DNA of 64,000 nt from Astragalus membranaceus (GCA_039519185.1 CM076847.1:78219100-78283099), one strand, 5' to 3'. Shown: positions 47,293-59,089, numbered from the stretch's first letter. The notes: a model not told the origin generated them from the sequence alone. Program-made: numbers and translations.

Positions 47293-47560
47293 TTTGGTAC
47301 ATACAGATTAAAATTAGAATACTGTTTGGTTTATATAAGATTCTGATGATTGTTTGTTTGTGATAGGGGGGATTTAGTTTGCGTTCAACATATCACAATT
47401 TGTCAAAAAGTATTGACATTGACACATTCAGATGCCAATCTAATATCGGTATGAACTTCATGTGCCAGCAAAAATAATCAGTTAAGCTTAATTGAGAGAG
47501 TTAGCATTTGGATTAGAGTGAAAGTGTAATGTTCTATCTTTCAATGTCTAGTTGAAGACA

Positions 47561-47956
47561 ATTTATTAAGGCTAAATATATATTTTGGCCCTTTATCTTT
47601 GGGGTTGTGGTCACTTTGGCCCTTTATCTTTTTTTTTTCTCATTTTAGACCCTCATGTTTTTTGTGTGTGTCATTTTGGCCCCTGCCGTTATCATTTTGG
47701 TCCCTTATGTTTTTAATTGATTTCATTTTAGTCTCTTATGTTTTTAATTGATTTCATTTTGGGCCCTTATGTTTTTAATTGATTTCATTTTCGTCCTTAA
47801 AAATTTGCCTAAAAAAACATAAACATAATGGCAGGGGCCAAAATGACACACACAAAAAACATGAGGGTCTAAAATGAGAAAAAAAAAAGATAAAGAGCCA
47901 AAGTGACCACAATCCCAAAGATAAAGGGCCAAAATATATATTTAGCCATTTATTAA
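47561..47956. mobile_element. MULE-type MITE, 378 bp, with 9-bp target duplication
   Basis: The body is 47570-47947. ATTTATTAA is duplicated at 47561-47569 and 47948-47956. Inverted arms of about 160 bp begin GGCTAAATATATATTTTGG. The centre has three copies of 'cttatgtttttaattgatttcatttt'. No coding capacity. Confidence 0.88.
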
Positions 47957-48301
47957 TCATACAAGTTTCAAGTATCATGCATAACATCCAAAACATGGAA
48001 TACATGAGACATATATCAAGTCAAATCATACAAGTTTCAAGTATTCAACTCTTCCTAAATACTCAGTTCCGGTGTTACAATCAAAGCGATTGGTGACATA
48101 AATTAATACCTCAAATGGTAGTTTTGTAACTTTTAAAAACAAACTCGTGAATATGAACCGATTCATACTAAGTCATAGTAGTTTTGTAATTTTAGAAGCA
48201 TAAAATATTATTTGCTTAGACTTTTTATTTTACTAATTTATAATATTTTAATATATGCATAATAAGATTATTCATGGTTTTGAGTTTAATTTGATGTAAT
48301 A

Positions 48302-49862
48302 TAATTTTTTGGTTTAAATAGTTATTACCCAATGCAAATATAGCCATTATCCAGTTACCCCCCTGCAAAAAAAAAACATTTAAAACAAATCTTACAAAAT
48401 GTAAAGTTATCCAGCTACCCCCCTGCCGTTAAATTTTCTGTTAAAATATGTAAAATGTCACATATCCAGTTACCCCCTGCCACATGTCACCTTATTATTG
48501 GGCCTCTGTGACACGTGGCACTGACATGCCACGTCAGCTCCTATGTCACTACTGCCACGTGGCACTGCCAAATGGATGGCTGCCACGGGGCACTAGTTGT
48601 TACACTCAAAATTAAATATTGTTGTGGCCAAGGGGGGTGTTGAACTCGTGACCTCTTACTCACCCACACACCTCCTAACCACTGAGACACATTAGTATTT
48701 GTGATTATTATCTCACCTACAAATATATATTACATCATTTGCTACTTAATTTATGGCATTTCATCATCAACGCAAATTCATCATTCTTCTTCTTCTTCCT
48801 ACCAAACCAAGAAACTCCGCAAATTGATTATTTAATGTTTTATCATCAACGCAAATTCATCATCAACGCAAATTCATCATTCTCACCTACAGAATTTTTT
48901 ATTTAATGTTTTATTAAAAAAACAATTGAATTCATCTTCTTCAAAACAAATTGGGTATGATTTACGAATTGGGTATGATTTACGCATCAAATCTGGAAAA
49001 CGCAATAGCCATGGCGAGAGTGTTCTTCACTGAGAGAGAGTGTTCTTCTTCCACCATTTTCGTCATCATCATTTCCTCTTCAAATCCGAAGAGAACGCGA
49101 CTGAGAGAGAGAACGCGACAGAGGAAGAAAGGGAAGGGGATCTGGATCTGAGGGGAAGACGGACGAGAGAGAGAGAACGCGACTGAGAGAAAGGAGTTTT
49201 GTGGTGGCCGGAATAATGCTCTAAAGTTTCAACAATGGAGGTTTTAGAGAGAGAGAAATAAGGTTGCAGAAGATGATTTTCTGGGTATGTGTATGTCCAG
49301 ATGCGTTTCTGGGAAGAGATGAAGAAGATGATTTTTTGTTGTCGTTGATGATGAAATGCCAGATTTTTTTTTTAAATTAAGTAGCAAATGATGTAATATA
49401 TATTTGTAGGTGAGATAATAATCATAAATACTAATGTGGCTCAGTGGTTAGGAGGTGTGTGAGTGAGTAAGAGGTCACGAGTTCAACACCCCCCTTGGCC
49501 ACAAAAATATTTAATTTTGAGTGTAACAACTAGTGCCACACGTGGCAGCCATCCATTGGCTGCTGACGTGGCACATGTCAGTGCCACGTGGCAGTGGTGA
49601 CATAGGAGCTGACGTGGCATGTCAGTGCCACGTGTCACGTCAGTGCCACGTGTCACAGAGGCCCAATAATAAGGTGACACGTGGCAGGGGGTAACTGGAT
49701 ATGTGACATTTTACATATTTTAACAGAAAATTTAACGGCAGGGGGGTAACTGGATAACCATCCATTTTGCAAGGTTTGTTTTAAATGTTTTTTTTTTGGA
49801 GGGGGGTAACTGGATAATGGCTATATTTGCAAGGGGTAATAACTATTTAAACCTAATTTTTT
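48302..49862. mobile_element. Non-autonomous MULE with about 480-bp inverted repeats, 1543 bp
   Basis: The body is 48311-49853, flanked by a perfect 9-bp duplication TAATTTTTT (48302-48310, 49854-49862). It begins GGTTTAAATAGTTATTACCC. Both arms carry many CCACGT/ACGT motifs and, near their inner part, paired motifs resembling tRNA A and B boxes (right arm 49437-49490, left arm inverted at 48637-48690). The central part (48780-49370) contains a GAGA-rich segment. No transposase. Confidence 0.88.
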
Positions 49863-49971
49863 TTTGCTATTTACAAGTCTTGAAATATTGAAAAAAAGTG
49901 TAGTGTTTTATATTTTAAAAATTAAGATTTTGGGGCATGACCTGTAAGCTAAATTCGAACCAATTTGTTGA

Positions 49972-50323
49972 ATATCAGATCAGTGATGGATCTACAAATT
50001 TTACTAGCTGGGGCAAAAATAGTCTATGATTTTTTTCAAAAAAATATTGTAAATATTCTTACAAAAATATATAAAGAAAAATCCTAAAATACCTAAATTT
50101 CTACAAATTACTTGGCCAAAATGGTAAAATTAGTACCCACTTATTTTTTTTATTTATCTCTTGTGAATTTCTACATTTAATTTAAAAAATTATCTTATGG
50201 GGACAATTCTTATTTTTTATGGGGGCAAAATAAAATTTGTTATATATTTCTATAAGCAAAATAATTTTTTGAGTGGGGCAAATGCCCCAATTAGATACAT
50301 GTAGATCTGCCCTTATATCAGAT
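49972..50323. mobile_element. Non-autonomous hAT-like element, 334 bp
   Basis: The body is 49981-50314, starting CAGTGATGGATCTACA; the right end carries the related 'tgtagatctgcc'. A direct repeat ATATCAGAT flanks it (49972-49980, 50315-50323), of which 8 bp would fit hAT. The termini are diverged. Confidence 0.65.
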
Positions 50324-50504
50324 TAGTTTGGTTTGAGTTTTGGAGAAAAAAACGTAAAACCCCAATCAACGCAAGCTGAGTAATTGTAATTGGTTTGCGC
50401 ATCAGGTTTAGCCAAATTTGTTCAAAACTGATCAATGAACATCCTAAAGAAGAGAATAACTAAAAAAATAAAATAAATAGAGGGAAAAGTTGGGAATACA
50501 CACA

Positions 50505-51240
50505 GGGTCCGTTTGATTTACAAATGGGTAAGTATTGGACTGGACAGTAAGTACTGGACAAAATAGTGTTGGACAACATTTTGCATTGTACACTGTTTGA
50601 TGGATAATGGACAACACAAACAAAAAATATTAAATTTATTATAATTCCTTTTATGATATATATAAAATGATTTTTTATAATATATAGTGTAATATAATTA
50701 GAATATTATAAAGAAAAATGAGAGAGAGAGAGGGGGGGGGGGGGAGGGAGATAGGTCATGAGATCAGAAGAGAGAAATGAGACAAGGGATATAGAGAGAA
50801 AGAGGGAGGGAGAAAGGAGAAAGAAGAATGAGATTGAAAAGTGAGAAAGAACAGAGGAGAGAGATAGGAGGGAGGGAGGGAGATAGAGAAATTATTAAGT
50901 AGGAAATAAAACTAGTATTTTTCTATTTTTTGGATGGATAGAAAGTTTTTTTGATAAACAATATTAGTGGGGGAGGGGGAATGTTAGTTTCCCGGGTTCA
51001 AAAACCCGGGACCTCTTTCTTGCACTCCTTTGGAGTTGAGCTACCTACTTGGGATGGACAGAAAGTTGTATTGTGGGACAAAAAATTGTACGGTGGTTTT
51101 GCGAAGGACAAGAATTTGTGTTTTTGTCTAGTCCTTTGCCTCCACTCTATCCAGTACCATGAGCACATTCTAAATCAAACAGATTACTGTTGGAGTTTTC
51201 TAGTCCGGTCCCTTATTTTTTAGCATATCAAACACACCCA
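50505..51240. mobile_element. Non-autonomous hAT-like element carrying a SINE
   Basis: The ends are GGGTCCGTTTGATT and its imperfect complement ...tatcaaacacaccc. It contains repeated 'actggaca' words near the left and a GAGA-rich middle with a G10 run. It is the same family as 12507-12936 plus 15250-15301. A SINE (50948-51051) has jumped into it. The target duplication is unclear. Confidence 0.6.
50932..51067 (-). mobile_element. SINE inserted in the hAT-like element, 16-bp target duplication
   Basis: The body is about 50948-51051 on the minus strand, same family as 37203-37338. The flanks ggatggatagaaagtt (50932-50947) and ggatggacagaaagtt (51052-51067) differ by one base. The poly(A) side is the tttttt at 50947-50952. 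The box-A region is partly deleted compared with the 37.2-kb copy. Confidence 0.8.
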
Positions 51241-51414
51241 TTCTCACGTTGGGAATACAAGGTCTCACGTTGGGAACAATTTTTTTTTTAAAATTTTGCA
51301 ACTTTAATTCTTTTAGGGGTGTGTTTGCAATTTTTTTTGGTAATATACAATTTTAAATATAGTACTCCATATTCTACAAAGTTTAATTTCTACCGGTGAC
51401 TAGGGTTGTTCCTG

Positions 51415-51770
51415 GTTTAGTTCAGGGGGAGAACTGGACCGAACCGAACCGAACCAACTAAAACAGTTCGATGAACTGAACCAAACTGCAATAACAGTTC
51501 GCCGAACCGAACTGAACTATATTAACAGTTTGGTTCACAGTTTTTTGGTTCCGAACCGAACTGTTTAAAAACTGAACTTTTATTAACTATTTTATTCGAA
51601 ATGAACTATATTAATAGAATAGTTTTTAACCGAACAGTTTTTTACTGAACTTTGTTGTCCATCGTTCTTAACCGAACAGTTTTTTACTAAAACAGTTTTG
51701 TTTACCGAACAGTTTTTTTATTGAACTTTTACATAATAGTTTTTTTACCGGACGGTTAACCAAATATAGT
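51415..51770. repeat. Degenerate 'accgaacagttttttac' repeats
   Basis: About ten variants of 'aaccgaac(t/a)gtttttta' occur with irregular spacing, some inverted (cagttcgatgaactg). This is probably a decayed transposon. No gene. Confidence 0.55.
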
Positions 51771-52211
51771 CAAAATGAACCAAAATAAACTATTTGGTGG
51801 ACATATAGATGGTATCCTTCGATAAGAATTATCAGCTTGAACCCCAACAGACCTTCTCACGGATCGGAAACTACGAACTCTTGGACCCAATGATTGGAAC
51901 AAGCAAAAAGAATTATCAGTGAAACTTAATAATTCAATTGAATCCATACACAAAATCACAGAATTAAGAGGCATATAAATCCATATCAAATTGGTGACAG
52001 AAATCAAATTTTGCTGATCAAAGCATATGAAAGTCAACATCTCAAACTAAAAAGGATTTCCCATATTCTGCCATCCAATAGTAGTAAACTGTAGGAAAAT
52101 AACAGCTACACAATTTCAAAATGAGCTGCAGGGGAAATCCGAATCCCATCAATTCATCATACACAAACATCAACCAAAAAAATCAATAAATCAGGAAAAA
52201 AATAAAACTAG
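51771..52211. other. Intergenic, no gene supported
   Basis: A short minus-strand frame (51756-52040) includes an Arg/Ser-rich run (RVRSFRSVRRSVG). No homology or splice support could be given, so it is not called. Confidence 0.3.
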
Positions 52212-53277
52212 CACTACAAGAAAAATTGGACTTTTCGGCGGGCAAAATCCGTCGGAAAAGCCAAAAATCCGCCGAAAATGTGGACTTTCCGGCGGATTTT
52301 TGGCGCCGGTAGCCAGCTCGCAGCAAACGCTTTCCAAAATTTCGGCGGATTTCGTGGCGCCGAAATATCCGCCGGAAATTTTCGGAAAAATTACCGGCGG
52401 ATTTTTAAAAAAAATATTTGTTTTAATTTTTTTTTTTTTACATTTTTTTTGAATTTTTGTATTTTAATTAAATAAGAAGTAATAAAAAATGAATTAGAAT
52501 GTGAGAAAAAAATTATATAGAATAGAATGAGAAGTAATAGAGAAATTAGAATGAAAGAGAGTTGTGTCAAAAAAAAAATGAAAAAGAGTATGGAAAAATA
52601 ATGTAGGAGAGAATACGAATGAACAAGTGATAAGGAATAAGAATAAATAAGAGTATGCGAATGAAAAAATAAGAAGAAGTGAGAAGGAAGAAGAAATGAG
52701 AAATATAGAAAAGAGATATGTAGAGAAATTTAATTAAGTTTGAAGAGTATATGAGAAAGAAGAAATAAGAATGAATAAGTGAGAATGAATGAGAAGGAAG
52801 AAGAAAAGAAATGTAGAAGAGTGTAGGAGAAAGTGAGAAGGAAATAAAGAGTGAAATGAGAGAATGGAAGAGTGTAGGAGAAAGTTTTATTTATAGGAAT
52901 TTCAACATGTTCCCACGGATTTTTAACATTTCTGGTGGATTTTTTGAAATTTTTTTTTATTATTTTTAAACAAAAACACCTGGAAAATTTTCGGCTACAT
53001 TTTCGGCGGATTTTTAAAAAAAAATTGTTTTTTTTTGGAAAATTCCGCCGGAAATTCAAATAAATCCGCCGGAAATTTTCCGGCGACCTTTCTGGCGGAT
53101 TTTCAAAAAAAAAAGTTTTTTTTAAGAAAATCCGCCGGAAATTCAAAAAATCCACCGGAAATACCATTTTTTCGCCGGAAAGTTACCGACGGAAAAAATC
53201 CGCCGAAAATGCAAAATATCCGCCGGAAACTTACCGACGGAAAAAATCCGCCGGTAATACGCGATATTCTTGTAGTG
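52212..53277. mobile_element. CACTA-type non-autonomous element, 1066 bp
   Basis: It starts CACTACAAGAAAAATT and ends ATATTCTTGTAGTG. Both ends are packed with subterminal 'ttttcggcggattttt' / 'aaaatccgccggaaa' words in opposite orientations. These are the kind of short repeats that transposase binds in CACTA elements. The middle (52400-52900) is a purine-rich filler. The flanking trinucleotides (tag/tat) match at 2 of 3 bases. No transposase. Confidence 0.85.
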
Positions 53278-53589
53278 TATTACTCTCGCACTTACAGAAG
53301 TAAACAATTGGAGAAGTGTTTATGCTTCAAATATCTATCTGAGCATGACCTGAGGTCACGATTTGAGAAGTGAGGAGTGGAGAAGTCATGATTTGGAAAT
53401 CTTGCGATTTGGGGTTTTAGGGTTCTTGCTCGCGGTGTGTTCGATTCTTGTTGCATCTAGAACGAAAAAGAAAATCATTGAGAAGAAAACGAAAACATTG
53501 CCCAAATCACAGAAAGAAAACAGTGTTCGAAAACGAAAACCCTGGAGAAGAAGCCAGAATGAAGTAAGAGTGAAGAAGCTTACCTGAAT

Positions 53590-54018
53590 GTGGTCGATTC
53601 TGCCATTGCAAGGACACTAGGTTATTTCGGCCGAGTCCATGTGGAGTAAGGTTTTGATGAACTCGACCGAGGTTAGCCAGTGATATGGAGTCTTCGACAG
53701 TCGGGCCCCCAAGATTATGCTCGTGGGAGATGGGGTATTTCAAGTCCCTTAGAAAGAATGTGGGGAAAGTAAAGATTTGCCCAAAGCTGGAGGAACCACA
53801 TGGGGCCCTGATTCTTGCGAATCTCACCATATTGTTGGATTTGGTCGAGCAAGACATATATCCCTCGGTAGAGTCTAGCCAAAAAGAAAGACCCCCATGC
53901 ATAGACTTCATCACTCAGCAAATTAATGATAATTTTATTGGCTGCTTTGACTTGACCATTTGCTTGAGCGTAATATGGTGTCGAACTTAATAACTTAAAT
54001 CCATTTTCAGAGGCAAAT
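53590..54018 (-). pseudogene. Retroelement remnant: integrase tail joined in frame to a plant mobile domain
   Basis: Read from 54018 down, the frame gives an integrase-core signature (FASENGFKLLSSTPYYAQANG, then VKAANKIIINLL). It runs without a stop into DEVYAWGSFFLARLYRG and GPMWFLQLWANLYFPHI, which match the plant mobile domain (the ARLYRG and LQLWA words). The frame ends at a TAA (about 53715). A second frame continues mobile-domain-like sequence to about 53590. Plant mobile domains are known in some Ty3/gypsy and MULE transposons. The usual residues of the integrase C-terminal part are absent at the junction, so an internal deletion is likely. No LTRs are found here. Confidence 0.65.
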
Positions 54019-54690
54019 TCTGGTGTTGAATTTAAACCCTAAAACAACAACGCATTCTGAAGTCGCGGACGGAAACGTAAAACGGTAGTGGAGGAAGGAA
54101 ATCGCCGGAAAACACAGCACAGGTACGCCCACAATTTCTTCCTTTTCTTTCTCCTTTTCTCCCGTTGCGACCCTGTAGCGCGAAACGAAGCAATTTCTGG
54201 ACGCTCCGGCTTTTGACAACTATCTACTCTGCCTCTTTTGCCAATTCTTCCTTCTCAATTACCTGAAATCGCATTTTGTGTTGTTGCTTCATTCATATTA
54301 TCTACTTATCAACACACCTTGGACGAAATTGTGCTTCACCTCGCTGCTTAGTTTTTCTGATAATTGGACTTTAATTGCTTGTTGAAATGCTCGAATACAT
54401 CTTACATTTGTTGTTAATTTGAGATTTCGAATGTGAATATCAATGTGATTCTTTACTGAGATGGACTTTAGTTTAGTTTGATGAAATTGAGTTATTTGTT
54501 TTGTGTGAAAGATTTTATTTTTGGTAACTGGACTTATCTTATGTTTTATTTTTAAAAAAATTATTCTGTGGTTAATCTTGATTGACAGCAAAAACTGGAA
54601 ACTTAGTAATTGGTTGGTTATTTGGTTGAGAGTGTGCAGCATATGAAATAGAAGAGAAGCGTGGCTGAACTCTGAAGCTGTGTATCATAA
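54019..54690 (+). promoter_or_regulatory. Promoter/5' UTR with intron of the small Cys-rich gene
   Basis: A likely first non-coding exon ends at 'aacacagcacag' (about 54121), followed by a GT donor (gtacgccc). The acceptor is 'gtgtgcag' at 54637-54639, 51 bp before the ATG. The intron is inferred from splice-like signals and is typical for plant 5' UTRs. Confidence 0.5.
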
Positions 54691-55074
54691 ATGGGGGAAA
54701 TTTGGTGGTCTCTTTTGGGGGCTGCAATACCTGTTGTTGCTGCAGGACAAGCTTTCCGAGTGAAGAAAAGGCGTGCAGAAGAGCAGAGGTTGAAAAGCGC
54801 CGCAAAGGGAAGGGAAAGGAGTTCTGATGAAATTTTTGTCTGTGAAAGGGTTTGTACATCAAAGAGGATGTTGAAAAAGGTTGGTTCATTCTCAAAAGAT
54901 CCCATTCCTGATACCTGTGTCACGGTTTGTGGTGTATCTGATGTTGATGCGTGTGCTGATGCTTGTGCTCGCACTGTTTGTGTTAACCAACATCAAGTGC
55001 CTAATTGGAATGACATATGCCTTAGGAGGTGCCAGAGTGAATGCTTGAAGCTTTCTTCTCAGTCTTCTTCTTAG
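54691..55074 (+). CDS. Small conserved plant Cys-rich protein, 127 aa
   Basis: The function is unknown; I recognise it as a plant-conserved family only. It is a single coding exon. Residues 4-20 (IWWSLLGAAIPVVAAGQ) form a hydrophobic N-terminal segment that may be a membrane anchor or targeting sequence. A basic stretch (FRVKKRRAEEQRLK) follows. The C-terminal half has 11 or so cysteines in repeated pairs (CERVC, CVTVC, CADAC, CLRRCQSEC), suggesting disulfides or metal binding; that is an inference. The ATG is the first after the presumed 5' UTR intron. The stop is TAG at 55072-55074. It is convergent with the acid phosphatase gene, 600 bp away. Confidence 0.85.
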   Translation: MGEIWWSLLGAAIPVVAAGQAFRVKKRRAEEQRLKSAAKGRERSSDEIFVCERVCTSKRMLKKVGSFSKDPIPDTCVTVCGVSDVDACADACARTVCVNQHQVPNWNDICLRRCQSECLKLSSQSSS

Positions 55075-55674
55075 CAGGTAGTTGCATTTAGGTTATGGGA
55101 TGTGTATGTATGCTGAGTTTTGTTGTGAATGTGATGGTTAATATTTATGCTCATTATTTCAACTCCATAGTCCAGATTTATGAATTCTATGAAATGAAAT
55201 TATCTTGGAATTTCTGAAGCACTACAAAGTGAAAACTGAAAAATAATGAAATGATCTTTCAGTTTTGCATATGTAATGTTATTCTTTTTTCTAATTGACC
55301 AATATAATACCCAATTTTTTAATTGCACTGGTTCTATCTCTTAGACCTGGAATTGATAGATTTCCCCCCATACAGATATGTATATGTGTATGTGGAACAT
55401 GCATATCTGTCCTTAATAGTAGGTTTTGGAAGACAAATCTCAGGGTTACAAATTTCAGTTGTTTTAAATGTATATGGTTAGATTAGAAGAAAAGTAGAAA
55501 TTGATCAAGCAAGAAAACCTTCCCAAATCAAAGGCAAAATAATTGTTACATCAGGGTTACAGATTTCAGCTGACTGGCTTCAACCAAATGGAAAATTCAT
55601 TCCTTAAGCACTGGTGCAACCTTTTACAAGTTTAAAAATGATAAACAAGCAATGCACTCACAGTAGATGGTAAA
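55075..55674. other. 3' UTRs between convergent genes
   Basis: Non-coding. The phrase 'cagggttacaaatttcag(t/c)tg' occurs twice (55440 and 55553). No other feature is seen. Confidence 0.45.
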
Positions 55675-56833
55675 TTAGGCGACATAGTACATTGGATTTG
55701 GAAGTTTGAATGCTCTTATACCACTTGGGTTCCCCTCAATACTGCTGTATTGGTCACCCAAAATTCCCCAAATGCGATAACCAATACTAATTAAATGTTT
55801 TCTCACTCCAGACTTGTATTTTGCCACTGAAACCAATTCATCGGCAGGATTTCTGCATAGAGGGGTAAACAAAGATGTAATTTTGTAATCAGGAGCATAA
55901 GGGAAATAGTAGTTGGTTAAGAGATAAGGAGAGAAATAGTTAGGTTAAACTAACCTCAATACAAGACTTTTCCACCCATGATAACCAACCTTGACAAGGT
56001 TGTCAATTGTTTCTGATCTAAGATGCTCCCTCCTCCCAGAAATCAAAACGATCTGAATTCCTCTGGATTTAAGGTCATTGAAGAGACTCAGTGAGTAGTC
56101 AAGAGCAGGAGCTTTACCCATGCTCATCCATTCCTCCAAAGCCACCACATTAGTTTTGTTTCCCCTATTGTCAATAAAAGACTCACCAGTCTGAACTCTA
56201 CTTCAAGAAAAAAGTGGAAGGAAAAGTAATAAGGATGATATTGGGGTTAAGCAATATAAACTACATAGAAAGGTTTTAAAATAGGTCCTAGATTATTGTA
56301 TTTCTGCGATTGCAATCGAAGTTCGTGTTGATTGCAATCGAAGTTTGCGTCAATTGCATTTGACCGTTATTCTCCACAATATTAAAGAATGTACCTGTGA
56401 TTTAAAATTAACATAAAGTAATTAGTAGATTAAGATGGATTCTGGTTTACCCGTATAGATTATTTTTGTAGAAAGGAATTGTAGAAAGCAAGGTATCATC
56501 AATGTCAAAAATCCAAGCATCTTTGCCATCTTTCTTCAGATTGCAGCTGGTACTGAGATAAACCAAGCATTCTTCAGTTGCCCTTTCTGAGTCAACTTTG
56601 TATTGAGTCGACCTGACATATTTTCCAATGTATTCAATGCATTCTTCAGGCACAACTTCGAAGTCTCTAATATTATGCAGCTCAACATTTATCCTCCAAC
56701 TTTCACAGTAGTTCTTCAAGCTAATCTTCAGTCCATTGTATGTCTTCTGATTTAATATATTCCAATCTGCAACTGTCAAATGGTTCAAACAGCATAAGAA
56801 AACCAAACAACAACAACCAAGTGCTCTCCCCAT
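55675..56833 (-). CDS. HAD-family acid phosphatase (class B type, vegetative-storage-protein-like), 267 aa
   Basis: Predicted secreted or vacuolar phosphomonoesterase. Exons are 56451-56833, 55955-56197 and 55675-55852, with GT-AG introns; the frame is intact. The start is taken at the ATG with the better context (aaagaaATGG), right before a signal peptide (MGRALGCCCLVFLCCL). An in-frame ATG 24 nt upstream (56857) would add MFFWSKKE. Catalytic motif I is FDIDDTLL (Asp110, Asp112). Motif II is LISGRRE. Motif III is probably the Lys in VAKYKSG. Motif IV reads GDQYSSIEG, where many enzymes have Asp at the second Ser position. The chain ends KLPNPMYYVA, typical of the family. Exon 2 has two possible acceptors (the TAG at 56198-56200 is used here; an AAG 3 nt upstream is also possible). 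Confidence 0.92.
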
Positions 56834-56857
56834 TTCTTTCTTTGACCAAAAAAACAT

Positions 56858-59086
56858 GCAAGTTGATATGGAGGATAGTGGGATATTAATGCACCCAAAT
56901 ATTCCTTTTATGTTTGGAGTAGATCAAGAATGAGAACAGGTCACATGGGTTTTAGGGAACATAGTGCTACAAACCTTCATGTGCACCTTCATCACTTCTG
57001 TCATGTTTGGCAAAACCAAAAACCTTAAAATTAAATAGAAACGTCTGTAATGAGGTAAAATATGCCTATTAATTAGATTCCTTCAAAAGCCACAAGCTGG
57101 CATATAAGAAGACAAAAATAACGTGCTTGCATTCTCATCTTATGGATCACAGATGGGTTTATCTGTTGAATCACGTATTCAAGTTTCATACTCTTTCAAT
57201 TAAAATATATGGAAACCGGGTTCTGCATAATCACAAACAAAATGCTTTTTCATTTTTCTGAATTTTGGCTTATATGATACAGATATTTTTAATACCTTCT
57301 TTGAACGTAATAATTCAAGCAGGAGTATATGTATTTTACATAAATATCGAATCACATTTCAATATTTGGAGCAGTGTGCTACATGATGCATAACATACGA
57401 AGTAATGTTGATAAAAAAACATAGGAAGTAACAAATCAAAACAAATTAAGCAATCGTAGTCTTTGAAATTGAGAAAACTAGCAAGCCAACAATTGTAGAA
57501 AATTAAGTAGTTCAAACAAAACACGGTATGCTTCTTTTGTGTTTGTATTGGTATGCTTTGTAATAGATTTTTTTTTTCAAACTATTAACGACTCGTAGAA
57601 TATTAACGGTAATTCTTGTTACACCGAGATGTTTTACATCTTTATAGTAGAAATTAATTATCTCTGAAGATGATGGGATGAATTTTTTTTTACAAGTGTA
57701 GAAACTAATTTGAATTTTAGATATCTGAGTAGGACATAGGAATCACATATAAACTAGTATGATACAAAGAATGTTGAGAACAAGAGAGGGCATGAGTGGT
57801 CGCACAACTGTTTGCATCCAACACAACCAATTTTAATTACATTGATGTCCTTTTACACATGTACCCACTATCTGCGAGAGTGATCCAAGGATTAGCCATT
57901 CTTCTTCCAATTTGGATCACAAGGGAATCATCACTCGTCAACATTGCACACTTCAATATTCTTCGTAAGCATCTAGCATTCCCCGTCGAGTTCGTCTAAC
58001 TCTAGAAAGGCGTGCTTCAAGTTTGCTATGTTGTATGAGTTAAAGCTCGCTCTTATATTTTCAAGGTTTGACCGGCCACTAATGGTATTCCTAACCCATG
58101 GAAGGAGTATGACTGACATATAAACTTGTACGATACTAAGTATGCCGAGAATAGGAGAAAGCAAGAGTGTTTGTACAAGAGTTTGCATCCCACACAACCA
58201 CTATTAATTATATTGATGTTATTCTGTACAAGCATTCACAATCCTCGAGAGTGATCCAAGTATTAGCCACTGAAAGAATGGTTTTACGTTTTCAAGAAGA
58301 CTAGTTACGTTGTCTTGTCCCATAAATGTAGGTATAATATTTTTGGAGTCCTAGACCCTTAGATCATAAAATAAAAGAAAAAAGAAAAAGAAAATTGTAC
58401 TCGCATACTATTACAATGTTCTTTTTTTAGTGTTGATAGTAGCATAATTTTGTTGTATAATTACGATTTAAGAGTTTATAAATTTGAACCACAATAAATT
58501 ATGTCAAATTTATATAAATATAAATGATACTAAAACTTTAGATTAACAATTTATGTGGCAAAATAGAGCATGTTTTCAGAACCAAAATTTATTGTTTGCA
58601 AGACGAAAATAGCATTAAATATTTAACCAAGACATAAATCAATAATCAATCAATAAATCAATAATCAATAAATATAAATATAGATAACAATATTGTTTCC
58701 AAGACAAAAATAACATTAAATTAAATATTTAACCAAGACATAAATCATTGTAAAAAAAAACCAAGACATAAATCAAAAATCAATAAATATAGATAACAAT
58801 AAGCAAATACGACCAATATTTTGCATTGGAATTGGTGAGGTGCGCCATGCCCATGCAATAGGGTAATGCATAGACAACACATGAGAAGCCCAATAACAAT
58901 CTATTGTGGTGGCCCTCCCCTAAAAAAAGTAATTTAATATCGTGTGACAATGATTTATGTATGCTTTGAACATTCGCTCACTACTGCTTTTATTTGTCAC
59001 GTCAACTATGCTGCTTTCTAGACTACCCGATGTGGGAGTCTTATGCACAACAAATACACCAAATGTGAGTCCACGTTTGAATGCAG

Positions 59087-59089
<3 letters not shown>
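56858..59089. other. Intergenic, no gene; one diverged direct repeat
   Basis: A segment of about 170 bp at 57730-57900 is repeated with divergence at 58105-58270 (shared: catataaact.gta.gata, gtttgcatcc.acacaacca, gagagtgatccaag.attagcca). At 58600-58800 the phrase 'aaccaagacataaatca' recurs three times. No coding frame is supported. Confidence 0.45.

Noticed and set aside
49437..49490. Possible tRNA gene
   Set aside because: Box-like motifs are present but no complete cloverleaf with acceptor stem can be drawn by eye, and it is mirrored in the other MULE arm.
51756..52040. Minus-strand 94-codon frame with an Arg/Ser-rich run; I also considered a two-exon gene starting near 53610 (MAEST...)
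   Set aside because: The upstream 'exon' lies in the mobile-domain remnant and the proposed join has no supporting homology.
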